A DNA stretch of 33,877 nucleotides from the IMG/VR virus record IMGVR_UViG_3300010354_000301, positions 1 to 33,877 of that record; one strand, written 5' to 3'. Positions within the stretch are counted from its first letter, which is position 1; each line of letters opens with the position of its first letter. Source of the stretch: a virus. The position numbers and the translations under genes are program-made. Shown piece by piece: positions 7,817 to 15,997 of this stretch. Below the pieces are notes generated by a model. It had not been told where the DNA came from, made no database searches, and saw only the letters and a program-made list of their open reading frames with translations.

Positions 7817-8229
7817 TGGACGCCCTCTTGCGAAACATCCAGCGGGCGCGCTACCTCGCCTCGCCGCGGTTCCTGCAGGGCGTCTCCCAGCACATGGGGG
7901 CACGCTCGCAGGAGCTGGTCGATGAGGGCTATGCCAACCGCCGCGACCCGGACGGCGCAGCCTGGCTGCCGACCAAGCAGCGCAATCCAATCCTTGAGCG
8001 CACCGGAGCCTATCGCGCCTCCTGGCAGCTCGCCTTTGGGCGCAACTCGTTTGTGCTCACCGCTGCGGGCATTCCCTACGCCCGCTTCCACGAGTACGGC
8101 ACTGCGCGCCTCCCGCGTCGTCGCACCATCCCCGTCGGCGGCCGTCCGCTGCCGCCCCGCTGGTCACAGCGACTGACCGAGGGCGTCAATGCCGACTTTC
8201 GTTACGCGCTCCGCGGCGGGTGGCTCTAG
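7816..8229 (+). CDS. Virion morphogenesis protein, Mu gpG / P2 gpS-like
   Basis: A 137-aa protein starting at a GTG that overlaps the previous TAG. The family hallmarks are a helical N-terminus with SPRFLQGVSQHMGARSQELV, a WLPTKQRNPILERTGAYRAS segment, and IPYARFHEYGTARLPRR followed by a basic proline-rich stretch. Members act in tail completion or head-tail joining. In Mu itself gpG lies before the protease gene, while here it follows the gp36-like gene, as in many Mu-related prophages. Confidence 0.82.
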   Translation: MDALLRNIQRARYLASPRFLQGVSQHMGARSQELVDEGYANRRDPDGAAWLPTKQRNPILERTGAYRASWQLAFGRNSFVLTAAGIPYARFHEYGTARLPRRRTIPVGGRPLPPRWSQRLTEGVNADFRYALRGGWL

Positions 8230-8759
8230 TGGGCGTCTACGGTACCTTGGTGACGATGCTCTCGGGCGCGGCGCCGCTCGCCGGCGTCAACGTGCGCTTT
8301 GGCGAGGAGGCCATCGCCGACGAGTCGAGCGCTGACCCGCGCGTGGTCATCGTCCCGACCGGCGGCGCGGTCAACTCCTTCGGCTATCAGCAGGCAGGCG
8401 ACCCAGACGACGAAAACCGCTGGTCCATCGTCGAGCAGTGCGACCTTTGGTGCGGCGCCTGGAGCTCGAGCGTGGGTGCGCAGCCGGTTGACCACGCCGA
8501 CGCCGTCGACGACCTGCGCCGCCGCGTCCTCTCGGCGCTGGCCATCCAGCGACTTTCAGAAAACCCGGCCACCGGCGCAGTCGATGGTGGCCTTTGTTGG
8601 ACCCCAGTATCGGGGCGCTGGGAGCGTTTTGGCGATTCCGTCATGCGCTACGGCCGCGCTTACGTGCTCACCGTCCAGGTCGAGCTCACTGTCACCGACT
8701 ACACCACGTTTGCCGACGCCACCGTCTCCTCGGTGGCGCTTTCACACTCTGTGACCTAG
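8229..8759 (+). CDS. Tail completion / neck protein, Mu gp37-like position
   Basis: The GTG at 8229 overlaps the upstream TAG, giving a 176-aa protein; an in-frame GTG at 8220 is less likely. The sequence shows a conserved-looking WSIVEQCDLWCGAWSSS stretch, HADAVDDLRRRVLSAL, WERFGDSVMRYGRAYVLTVQ and VELTVTDYTTF. This is typical of tail terminator or neck proteins that precede the sheath gene. Assignment rests mainly on position and overall pattern. Confidence 0.6.
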   Translation: MGVYGTLVTMLSGAAPLAGVNVRFGEEAIADESSADPRVVIVPTGGAVNSFGYQQAGDPDDENRWSIVEQCDLWCGAWSSSVGAQPVDHADAVDDLRRRVLSALAIQRLSENPATGAVDGGLCWTPVSGRWERFGDSVMRYGRAYVLTVQVELTVTDYTTFADATVSSVALSHSVT

Positions 8760-8771
8760 CGAGGGAGATCT

Positions 8772-10520
8772 ATGCCACTTCCAGGCGTGTCAATTAACGT
8801 TCTCGACGGCAACCTGGGCCTGCAGCCCGCGTCTACGTCGCAGACCATGCTGTGGCTGGGGTGCTGCACCGACCTCACGCCGAACACCCTGTCCTATTAC
8901 GGCGACTCGGCCACCCTGGCCAGCGCACTCGGCGCGGGCGAGCTGCTCGAGGCCGCCAGCTACGGCCTCAAGGTCGCCGGCGGCGTGCTGGGTGTCATGC
9001 CGCTGAACCCGTCGACGCGCGGCGGCGTCTCCTCGGTGACCAAGGTAGGCACCGGCGCCGAAACGCTGGCGGTGACCATTGCCCCGCACAAGGCGATCAC
9101 CATCACCTGCACCACCGCGGGCGCTCTGGGCACGGCCGCTTTCACCTTCCAGCTCGGCTCGGCGGCGGCCTCGCAGCCGGTCACCTCGGCGGCTTCTTGG
9201 TCGACCACGGGCTACCTCATCCCTGGCACGTACTGCACGGTGGTCTTCACCGCTGGCAGCTACATCGCCGGCGGCACGCCTGACACCTACACGATCTCCA
9301 CGGCCGGCGTGATTGCGCACCCCACCGGCGCGGGTCCAGCCTCGCCCACTTTCACCGCCTCGCCCATCGACTACTACGCGGTCAAGGTTTCCATCATCCT
9401 GGGCGGCGCGCTCGGCACGATGCAGTTCACCTACTCGCTCGACGGCAGCGCGGCCAACACCTCGGCGGCCATCGTCTCCGCGGCAGGTGGTGTCTATGCC
9501 ATCCCCGGCACCGGCCTGGTGCTCACCTTCTCGGGTAGCTCGACGGCGGGCGACTACTTCACCTTCTCGTCGGCTGGTCCGACCTACACCTCAACCGACC
9601 TCACCAACGCCATGACGGCGCTGCAGACCACCTATCTCGCCTCCGCGCAGTACAGCATGGCGACGGTGGTGGGCTCGGTGGCCTCGGCCTCGGCCTTCGC
9701 CACTCAGGCTGGATCGCTGGAAACGGCGTCTACCACGCTGTTCAACAACGGCGTCTACGTCCGCTTCTTCCTCGGCTGCCCCACGGTCGGCACGGTGCTT
9801 CCCAACGCGGGCAGCGTCACCGTCGACTCGGCTGACACCGATGCTGTGGTCATCGCCGCACGCCAGGGCATGTCGACGCCGCACGTCGTCCCCTGCGCGG
9901 GCGACTTCGCCCTGACCTCTCCGGTCTCGGGCCTGTCGCTGCGCCGCAACGCGGTGCTGGCCGCGGCCGCGCGCGCCTCCGACGTGGAAGCCTCGCAGAA
10001 TCTCGGCTGGGTGCAGGCGGGCGGCATCCTCTCGGCCACTTCGCTCTACCGCGATGAGAACGCCACTCCGGGCTTCGACGCCGCGGGCCTCACCTGCCTG
10101 CGCACCTTTTCCGGCGCAGGCGCCAACGGCATCTACTTGGCCGACGCGCACACCGGCGCGGCTTCAACGAGCGACTACTACCCGGTCACCAACGCTCGCG
10201 TGATTGACCGCGCCTGCGGCATCGCGCGCCTCAACGCCCTGCCGCTGGTCAACTCCAAGGTGCCGACGACGACGCGCAACGGCCTGCCTGGCGTTATCAC
10301 CGAGAAGAAGGCGCAGCAGATCGAGCAGCGGATCAACGCCGCGCTGCGCGGCGCGCTGGTCGACGGCTCGCCGCAGGATGCAGTGGCCACCTCGGTGGTG
10401 GTCAACCGCACCAACAACGTCCTTTCCACTGGCCAGCTGATCATCGCCGTCGCCGTGCAGCCCTTCGGCTACGCGCGCACGGTCACGGTCAACATCGGCA
10501 TGACGATCAGCGCGAGCTGA
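8772..10520 (+). CDS. Contractile tail sheath protein
   Basis: A 582-aa protein with a GAGGGAG site before the ATG. The N-terminus (LPGVSINVLDGNLG) and the C-terminal ~150 residues (ARVIDRACGIARLNALPLVN, then ITEKKAQQIEQRINAALRGA and GYARTVTVNIGM) match Mu-type sheath proteins. Two related beta-rich insert modules lie at residues 105-178 and 202-270, each with a G-ALGT...FTF/Y core, a PGT turn and a DTYT/DYFTFS end. The inserts probably decorate the outside of the sheath. The tube gene follows directly. Confidence 0.85.
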   Translation: MPLPGVSINVLDGNLGLQPASTSQTMLWLGCCTDLTPNTLSYYGDSATLASALGAGELLEAASYGLKVAGGVLGVMPLNPSTRGGVSSVTKVGTGAETLAVTIAPHKAITITCTTAGALGTAAFTFQLGSAAASQPVTSAASWSTTGYLIPGTYCTVVFTAGSYIAGGTPDTYTISTAGVIAHPTGAGPASPTFTASPIDYYAVKVSIILGGALGTMQFTYSLDGSAANTSAAIVSAAGGVYAIPGTGLVLTFSGSSTAGDYFTFSSAGPTYTSTDLTNAMTALQTTYLASAQYSMATVVGSVASASAFATQAGSLETASTTLFNNGVYVRFFLGCPTVGTVLPNAGSVTVDSADTDAVVIAARQGMSTPHVVPCAGDFALTSPVSGLSLRRNAVLAAAARASDVEASQNLGWVQAGGILSATSLYRDENATPGFDAAGLTCLRTFSGAGANGIYLADAHTGAASTSDYYPVTNARVIDRACGIARLNALPLVNSKVPTTTRNGLPGVITEKKAQQIEQRINAALRGALVDGSPQDAVATSVVVNRTNNVLSTGQLIIAVAVQPFGYARTVTVNIGMTISAS

Positions 10521-10532
10521 TAGGAGCTCACC

Positions 10533-11012
10533 ATGGCCCAGCAGACTGCAATCAACGGCAATCGATATGACTTCACCTCGCTGTCTTGCGAGGCGTCGTC
10601 GTCGGGAGCGTTCTACGCTCCATCCAAGGGCGTCATGGAGTCGATCAACTACGACGCGACGCAGGAGCCCGGCATCGTCCAGGGCAACAGCATCGTGATG
10701 GTTGGTCGCACCGCAGGCTACGGCGTCGGATCCGGTTCGTTTTCCATCTTGGCCTCGGAGTTTGATGACTTCGCGGCCCAGCTCACCGGAAACGGTGCGG
10801 TGCCACTGATGGCCGTCGACTTCACCTGGACGGTCAGCTTTAGCGTCAACGGCGTCGACGTGCGCACTGACACGCTGCGTGGCTGCCGTATCACCAAAGT
10901 TTCGTCGCCCAACCAGAAGGGCAACGAGGCCAAGGCCATCCAGTGCGACATGTCCATCGCGCGCATCGCGCTCAACGGCATCGAAATGTTCGCCGATCCG
11001 GCCAATAGCTGA
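10533..11012 (+). CDS. Tail tube protein
   Basis: A 159-aa protein with a clear AGGAG site. Its length, its position immediately after the sheath and beta-rich segments such as GNRYDFTSLSCEASSSGAF and DTLRGCRITKVSSPNQKGN fit the inner tube of contractile tails (Mu gpM-type). The C-terminal AIQCDMSIARIALNGIEMF is the usual last strand pattern. The stop overlaps the next ATG. Confidence 0.8.
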   Translation: MAQQTAINGNRYDFTSLSCEASSSGAFYAPSKGVMESINYDATQEPGIVQGNSIVMVGRTAGYGVGSGSFSILASEFDDFAAQLTGNGAVPLMAVDFTWTVSFSVNGVDVRTDTLRGCRITKVSSPNQKGNEAKAIQCDMSIARIALNGIEMFADPANS

Positions 11013-11359
11013 TGGACGCGCCGAGCCCCGAGAAGGTCAACGAGATCAAGGCCAAACTCCCTGGGCGCGTGCTGCGCCTGGTGGAGCTGGTCGATGGTGA
11101 CGAGTCGTTTTTCTTTGTCATCACCGGCCCCAACCGCGAGGAGTACAAGAAGTTCCGCCACGACCTGGTCGAGGCGGGCGACAACGCGGAAAAACTGCAC
11201 GACGCGGCCGAAAAGGCGGCGCTGGCGCAGATTCGGTGGCCTGACCGCGAGTCGGTGCGCGAGCTGTTCGACGCACATCCGGCGTTTCCCATGTCGTTTG
11301 CCAGCGAGCTTACCAAGGCCGCTGGCGCGCACGTCGAGGTCCGCGCAAAAAACTTGTGA
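11012..11359 (+). CDS. Tail assembly chaperone (short form)
   Basis: A 115-aa acidic, mainly helical protein between the tube and tape-measure genes, the fixed place of tail assembly chaperones. It contains RVLRLVELVDGDESFFFVIT and EEYKKFRHDLVEAGDNAEKL. The last codons before the stop read GCA AAA AAC TTG TGA and include the slippery heptamer A AAA AAC in the correct phase. This product would bind the tape measure protein during tail assembly. Confidence 0.78.
   Translation: MDAPSPEKVNEIKAKLPGRVLRLVELVDGDESFFFVITGPNREEYKKFRHDLVEAGDNAEKLHDAAEKAALAQIRWPDRESVRELFDAHPAFPMSFASELTKAAGAHVEVRAKNL
11347..11353 (+). promoter_or_regulatory. -1 programmed frameshift site, A AAA AAC
   Basis: The heptamer lies six bases before the short-form stop. 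Zero-frame codons are AAA at 11348-11350 and AAC at 11351-11353, so both tRNAs can re-pair after a -1 slip. The -1 frame is open from there to 11547. This is the established place and type of frameshift for dsDNA phage tail chaperones. No downstream stem-loop was checked. Confidence 0.7.
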
Positions 11360-11547
11360 GCCTTTGGGAGACCGCCTCGCAGCGTGGGGAGGTCTCGCCA
11401 AAGGCGCGCTGTTTGGCCGCTGCGCTTCGCGGGGCTGACGCCCTCGAGGCGCAGGAGCTGACGGTCGAGGAAGAGGTTGGTTTCGCACTCCTGGCTGACG
11501 GCCTCGAGTGCCTGCAGCACCTGAGGGAGGCATACAGCAAGCGCTGA
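11356..11547 (+). CDS. Tail assembly chaperone, second part (frameshift extension)
   Basis: A 63-codon helical ORF in the -1 frame relative to the gene before it. It can be made as a fusion of about 178 residues through the slippery site at 11347-11353 (junction reading RAK, then LVSLWETASQRG). Alternatively, it could be made alone from the GTG at 11356, which overlaps the upstream TGA. Its E/L-rich sequence (ALEAQELTVEEEVGFALLAD) and its stop overlapping the tape measure ATG match the T part of G/GT chaperone pairs. Confidence 0.75.
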   Translation: MSLWETASQRGEVSPKARCLAAALRGADALEAQELTVEEEVGFALLADGLECLQHLREAYSKR

Positions 11548-13232
11548 TGGAAAACGTAGCCTTCTCAGTCGAGCTCAAGGACTCGGTCACCCAGCCCGCC
11601 ACCGACATCGCTGCGGCGCTGCGGGCGCTGGCCTCTGCGGCCAAGGCCGCTGGCAAGGCGGTGCCTGCGATCCAGCTGCCTGCTCTCAACGCAGGCGGCG
11701 TGCAGGCGGCGGCGGCCGCCATGGCCAACCTGACCAACGCCGCTAAGAGCGCACGGGCGGCCGGTGGCGGCAACCCCATGCAAGGCGCCGTCAACGGCGT
11801 GCGCGACTTCTCAGCCGAGATCAAGAAGGCGCAGGCGCAGCTCTCCAAGCTCCGCGCTGACCCGGCCGGCTACAAAAAGATGCTCGACCTGCAGAAGCAG
11901 CTGAACAGCGAGCGCGCCAAGATTCGCGGCGACAAACCCCAGGGGCTGTGGAGCAGCTTTACCGACAAGCTGCCGTTTCGCACGGTGGCTCAGTACACCC
12001 AGGCGGAGTTTGCCGGGTCCATGCTCGCCGGCGGCGCTTCGGCGGTGGCCAACCTGGCCATGAGGGCGGTTGATCTGTGGGTCACCGGCGTCCGCAAGTC
12101 TGTAGAGCTGGTCGCTGAAGGCTTCCAGAAGGCCATTGAGGTCGGCTCACGCGCCGAGGTCTTGGCGCTGGGCGAGGAGTCGACCCTGGGCAAGGCGGGC
12201 GCGGCACAGTTCCGCGACGACGCCAGCCGCTTTGCCAGCCAGACCGGCCTCGACGACGACCAGATCCGCGAGATGTTGCTGCCGCTGCGCAACTCGGGCT
12301 TTTCGCAGGACGCGGCGCGCTCAGCTTTCGCTGCCGCCTCCGACGTGGCGGTGATGCGTGGCAAGGGCGGCGATGTGGGCAGCATCCAAGATGCCCTCAC
12401 TGCCTTTGAGACGATCATGCTCAAGGGAGGCATCGGCGAGAAGCAGCTCGTGGGCCTGCACACCAATCCCAAGGAGGTCTATGAGTCGGTGGCCAAGGAT
12501 ACGGGCGTCTCCCTCGACTCGGCTAAAAAGATGGTCCACGAGGGCGGCATGTCCGATCCGCTCAAGATCATCAACGCCATCGAGCGCTCCATCGCCAAGC
12601 GCGAGGGCGGCACGCTCGGGACGGCCACTGACAAATACTCCACTTCGATGCAGGCGCAGCTCGCCATGCTGCGCAACCTGCCAGATCAGTACCTCAAGAC
12701 AGTGGCCGAGTCGCCCGCCTGGCGCCGCCTGACCGACGCAGTGGGGCGCGCCGTTAGCCGCCTCGACCCGTCGACGCCAGAGGGAAAGAAGATTGTCGAG
12801 AAGCTCGGCGGAATCTTTGAGCGCATCGCCGACTGGATCGGCCAGCTTGCCTCCGATGAAGGGCTGACCAGGGTGCAGGCAGCAATCGACACCATGCTGA
12901 CCGGCGCCAATCTACTGGTCTCCGCAGTGCAGGCATTTGTCGACGTGCTCAAGGTGGCGCTCGACAACCCGTTTATGCGCCTTGGCGCTAAGATCGGATC
13001 TAACGTCATGGATGCACGCGATCTAGCTGCCGCGTCAAATATGCCTCTAGCGTCTGCTGCGACCAATGTGTCGCGCGCCCAGCCGGTGGCCATGAACGCA
13101 CCCACCACGGTCAACGTCTACAACGCCACCCCGAGCAACGCCCAACAGATCGGCGCCGGCATCGGCCGCGGCGTGGTGGGCACAGTGTTGCCCGCCTTTG
13201 AGCGTGCAGTGGCAGAAGGAGCCGCAGGCTAA
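11547..13232 (+). CDS. Tape measure protein
   Basis: A 561-aa protein from the ATG at 11547 (TGATG overlap), starting MENVAFSVELKDSVTQPA. It has an Ala-rich helical N-terminal third with AAALRALASAAKAAGKAV and a coiled coil around KKAQAQLSKLRADPAGYKK. A weakly hydrophobic segment follows near residues 150-180 (MLAGGASAVANLAMRAVDLW), then a helical C-terminal half. At roughly 1.5 angstrom per residue it predicts a short tail of about 80 nm (family rule, inference). No lytic or peptidase domain was recognised. Confidence 0.82.
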   Translation: MENVAFSVELKDSVTQPATDIAAALRALASAAKAAGKAVPAIQLPALNAGGVQAAAAAMANLTNAAKSARAAGGGNPMQGAVNGVRDFSAEIKKAQAQLSKLRADPAGYKKMLDLQKQLNSERAKIRGDKPQGLWSSFTDKLPFRTVAQYTQAEFAGSMLAGGASAVANLAMRAVDLWVTGVRKSVELVAEGFQKAIEVGSRAEVLALGEESTLGKAGAAQFRDDASRFASQTGLDDDQIREMLLPLRNSGFSQDAARSAFAAASDVAVMRGKGGDVGSIQDALTAFETIMLKGGIGEKQLVGLHTNPKEVYESVAKDTGVSLDSAKKMVHEGGMSDPLKIINAIERSIAKREGGTLGTATDKYSTSMQAQLAMLRNLPDQYLKTVAESPAWRRLTDAVGRAVSRLDPSTPEGKKIVEKLGGIFERIADWIGQLASDEGLTRVQAAIDTMLTGANLLVSAVQAFVDVLKVALDNPFMRLGAKIGSNVMDARDLAAASNMPLASAATNVSRAQPVAMNAPTTVNVYNATPSNAQQIGAGIGRGVVGTVLPAFERAVAEGAAG

Positions 13233-13873
13233 TGGCCGAGACACCATACGCCGGCGTCACGCCAACGGGGCGAGGCTTGTTCTGGGGCGCGCCAGTGTTG
13301 CGCCGCTCGGATGGCGAGCTCTACTGCCCCGGCTTCTCCGGCGAAACTTACTCACGCAACCAGTGGGACTACGTCGGGTTTGGCCCCATCCTCATCTCTC
13401 CCGGATTGGCCGACGTAAAGGTGGTCAAGTCTCAGGAGAGCGACATTAAGCAGGCCGCTGGACGTGACGGCGCCACGGTAACCACCCACGGCGTGCGCCC
13501 CGCCGAGATCACCGTCACGCTGCGCATCTGGACGCCGCAGCAGCTCGAGGAAATGTACGACCTCTGGGCGGTGATTATGCCCAAGGCGAACAAGAACACC
13601 GCAACCGCCTTCGACGTGTCACATCCGGTATTTACCCTGCACGACATCAAGTCGATGATCGTGCTGCGCGGCGAAGGACCAATTGACGGCCCGGCGCCCA
13701 AGGTCAAGCTGTTTACCATCACCGGCATCGAGTTTGTGGCGCGTCCCAAGGCGCAGCGCTCGGCAACCAAGACGCTGGCTAAGGCCGAGCCATCCACGCT
13801 TGACCCTAACGCCACCGTGGCGGCCTCGGCGCCCGCCACGCCGGGCACCAATCGCCGGAACACCGGCCCATGA
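13232..13873 (+). CDS. Tail/baseplate protein of unknown type (213 aa)
   Basis: The ATG overlaps the tape measure stop by one base. The core is beta-rich with AEITVTLRIWTPQQLEEMYD, a long helix around LWAVIMPKANKN, and a VKLFTITGIEFVARPK strand pair. The last 40 residues are A/T/P-rich. Proteins of this size after the tape measure often link it to the baseplate hub (LysM/gp53-like adaptors, Mu gpN position), but no LysM motif is seen. The role is inferred from position. Confidence 0.55.
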   Translation: MAETPYAGVTPTGRGLFWGAPVLRRSDGELYCPGFSGETYSRNQWDYVGFGPILISPGLADVKVVKSQESDIKQAAGRDGATVTTHGVRPAEITVTLRIWTPQQLEEMYDLWAVIMPKANKNTATAFDVSHPVFTLHDIKSMIVLRGEGPIDGPAPKVKLFTITGIEFVARPKAQRSATKTLAKAEPSTLDPNATVAASAPATPGTNRRNTGP

Positions 13874-14982
13874 GCCTCGTAACCGCCAACGAGGTCGACG
13901 TGCTGAGCGGCTCGATCTCCATGCCGCTTGAGGGCGTCTGGTCGGCCGACCTGGTCCTGGACCAGCCCGACGGCTCCGGCTTCTCGGCCGGCACGCAGGT
14001 CTCGATCAGCGCCGGTGGCCTCTCGCTCTCCGGGGTGGTGGCTCCTGACCGCACCGGCTCCTTCCTTGACGCCGTGCACGTTCGCATCCTAGGCGGCCGG
14101 GGCGGCCTCTCCGGGCTCGCCACGCCGCGGGCCTACGTCCAGCCGGGGGCCTATGTCCGAGACGTGCTCTCGGGCCTCCTGGGCGCCGCTGGCGAGACAC
14201 TGGCCGCGTCCTCTGATGCCACGTTCCAGGCCACCAACCTGCTCGCCTGGTCGGTCTTTCGCGTGCCGGTATCGCAGGCGCTTGAGGCGCTGATCGGCGC
14301 AGTGTCGCCGGGCCTGCATTGGCGCGTCTTGGCCGATGGCACGGTGTGGGTGGGCGCGGAGAGCTGGCCCGCCGCGGCCTACGACTACGAGCTCCTGGTA
14401 CACGACCCGGCACAGCAGACCTACGAGCTCGGCGTGGAGTCGCCGGCCATCGTTCCCGGCGTGACCATTGACGGCCTCGGCCAGGTCTCGCGCGTCGAGC
14501 ACCTCATTGAGGCCAACTCTATGCGCGCGCGCGTCTACGTCTCCGACGCCGACCGCTCGATCAAGGCGGCGGTCTACTCGCTGGCCCGCCAGGCGGTAGC
14601 CGGGGTCGACTACTTCGCGCTCTACGACGCCAAGGTGATCAGCCAGTCGGGCAGCTCTCTTGACCTGCAGCCGCTCGACTCGCGCTTGCCAGGGTTCGGC
14701 GGCGTTCCGCTCCGCATCGGCATCCCCGGCGTGACCGCCACCGTGCAACCGGGCTGCGTGGTGCGCCTTGGCTGGGACCGCGGCGATCCGCAGCGCCCCT
14801 TCTGCTGCCTCTTTGACGCCTCGGCCACTGCGCTCTCGCTGTCGCTAAGCGCCCACTCGATCACGCTGAACAACGGCACTCTGCCAGTGGCCCGTCAGAC
14901 GGACACGGTTACCGGCCAGGCTGGCCCATACACGCTGGCCAATGGCATGGTTGCCAGCGGCAACTCGACGGTGAAGGCGTAG
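13870..14982 (+). CDS. Baseplate hub / spike protein
   Basis: A 370-aa protein with an ATGA overlap. The first ~200 residues look like a hub (gpD/gpP-type) with YVRDVLSGLLGAAGETLAAS and FRVPVSQALEALIGAVSPGL, then HWRVLADGTVWVGAESW. The last ~150 residues look like an OB-fold spike segment (Mu gp45/gpV-type) with GVTATVQPGCVVRLGWDRGD followed by PQRPFCCLFD, then a short strand-rich tail. A hub-spike fusion would account for the lack of separate genes for the two parts; this is an inference. Confidence 0.6.
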   Translation: MSLVTANEVDVLSGSISMPLEGVWSADLVLDQPDGSGFSAGTQVSISAGGLSLSGVVAPDRTGSFLDAVHVRILGGRGGLSGLATPRAYVQPGAYVRDVLSGLLGAAGETLAASSDATFQATNLLAWSVFRVPVSQALEALIGAVSPGLHWRVLADGTVWVGAESWPAAAYDYELLVHDPAQQTYELGVESPAIVPGVTIDGLGQVSRVEHLIEANSMRARVYVSDADRSIKAAVYSLARQAVAGVDYFALYDAKVISQSGSSLDLQPLDSRLPGFGGVPLRIGIPGVTATVQPGCVVRLGWDRGDPQRPFCCLFDASATALSLSLSAHSITLNNGTLPVARQTDTVTGQAGPYTLANGMVASGNSTVKA

Positions 14983-14983
14983 C

Positions 14984-15601
14984 ATGGCCTACAGCTACCC
15001 GACCAAGATCACCAACGTCAGCGCCGACGTGGACAACGTGGCGACGGCGCTAGCGCAGCGCCAGAGCGACAGTGCGAGCGCCAACGGCGGGATTCTTGCC
15101 TCGGGCGGCTCGGCTGCAGTGCCGCAGCTCGGGGCCGACGCCGCGGGGCTCGGAGCGGCCTACATGGCGGCGATTGCCGACGTGACCATGGCTGCCTGCG
15201 GCGTGCAGGTGTGTGACGATGCCGCAGCCCTGGGCACGGTGAGCACCACCTCGGCGACGCTAGTTGACGCCAACGGAGCCTACTCAGACTTGGTTTTTGT
15301 GGCGCCCATCGCCAAGCGCTACCTGGTCCACGTCGATGCCACCTGCTACCTCTCGGCGGGCACCCCGAGCGCTTGCAACGCCTACATCGCGCTAAAAAAC
15401 AACACTCGCGGCGTGGTCTACGAGATGACCGGCAGTCGTGCCAACTTCACCGCGCTGTCGTCGTCGGTGCTAATTTCGTTTCGCTGCCTGGTGCTTATGA
15501 ACGCCGGCAGCAACACACTGCGTCTGCAGTGGCGCGTCACCGGCGGCGGCACGCTGACCGCCAACGTCGCGTGCGGGCGCACCATCACGGTGAGCGGCTA
15601 A
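14984..15601 (+). CDS. Virion-associated protein of unknown function (205 aa)
   Basis: An A/S/T-rich protein whose C-terminal ~110 residues have a strand pattern (YLVHVDATCYLSAGTPSACN, NTLRLQWRVTGGGTLTANVA). This pattern suggests a jelly-roll or C1q/TNF-like trimerising head. It lies between hub/spike and gp25-like genes, so it may sit on the spike or baseplate. No family was recognised. The stop TAA overlaps the next ATG. Confidence 0.6.
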   Translation: MAYSYPTKITNVSADVDNVATALAQRQSDSASANGGILASGGSAAVPQLGADAAGLGAAYMAAIADVTMAACGVQVCDDAAALGTVSTTSATLVDANGAYSDLVFVAPIAKRYLVHVDATCYLSAGTPSACNAYIALKNNTRGVVYEMTGSRANFTALSSSVLISFRCLVLMNAGSNTLRLQWRVTGGGTLTANVACGRTITVSG

Positions 15602-15996
15602 TGGCAACCCTCTATGGCACCGACACCTACTGCGTCAGCGACCTGCCCCTGGTTGACGTGCAGGTTACCGACCCCAAGCAGCTCATCGGGCAGCGCCTGG
15701 CGCGGCGCCTTATCACGCCGCGGGGCGCGCTCGGGCTGATTGGCGACGACCCAGACGCAGGGTTGGATGTGCGGCAGTTTCTCAACGCCGCGCTGTCGCC
15801 GCGGCAGATCTCAGCCATCGGCCAGGCGGTCGAGGCAGAGGTGCTCAAGGACGAGCAAGTGGCGAGTTCCTCGGCGGCGGTGACCTTTGCTGCGGGCGCG
15901 CTGACAATAGCGCTCAAGGTGTCGAGCTCGGTGGGTCCGTTTCAACTGACGCTTTCGGTCTCGGCGCTTAACACCTTGCTCATCTTCGGGAGCTGA
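15601..15996 (+). CDS. Baseplate wedge protein, gp25/gpW-like
   Basis: The TAATG junction sets the start, giving a 131-aa protein. It contains LIGQRLARRLITPRGALGLI, DPDAGLDVRQFLNAALSPRQ and an AEVLKDEQVASSS segment with EVL, followed by alternating strands. This matches the short wedge proteins encoded just before the J-like gene in Mu (gp46) and P2 (gpW). It would nucleate baseplate wedges. Confidence 0.75.
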   Translation: MATLYGTDTYCVSDLPLVDVQVTDPKQLIGQRLARRLITPRGALGLIGDDPDAGLDVRQFLNAALSPRQISAIGQAVEAEVLKDEQVASSSAAVTFAAGALTIALKVSSSVGPFQLTLSVSALNTLLIFGS

Positions 15997-15997
15997 C

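Noticed and set aside
10718-11848. Leftward 376-aa ORF over the tube, chaperone and tape measure genes
   Set aside because: It covers three well-supported rightward genes with overlapping junctions and has no family pattern.
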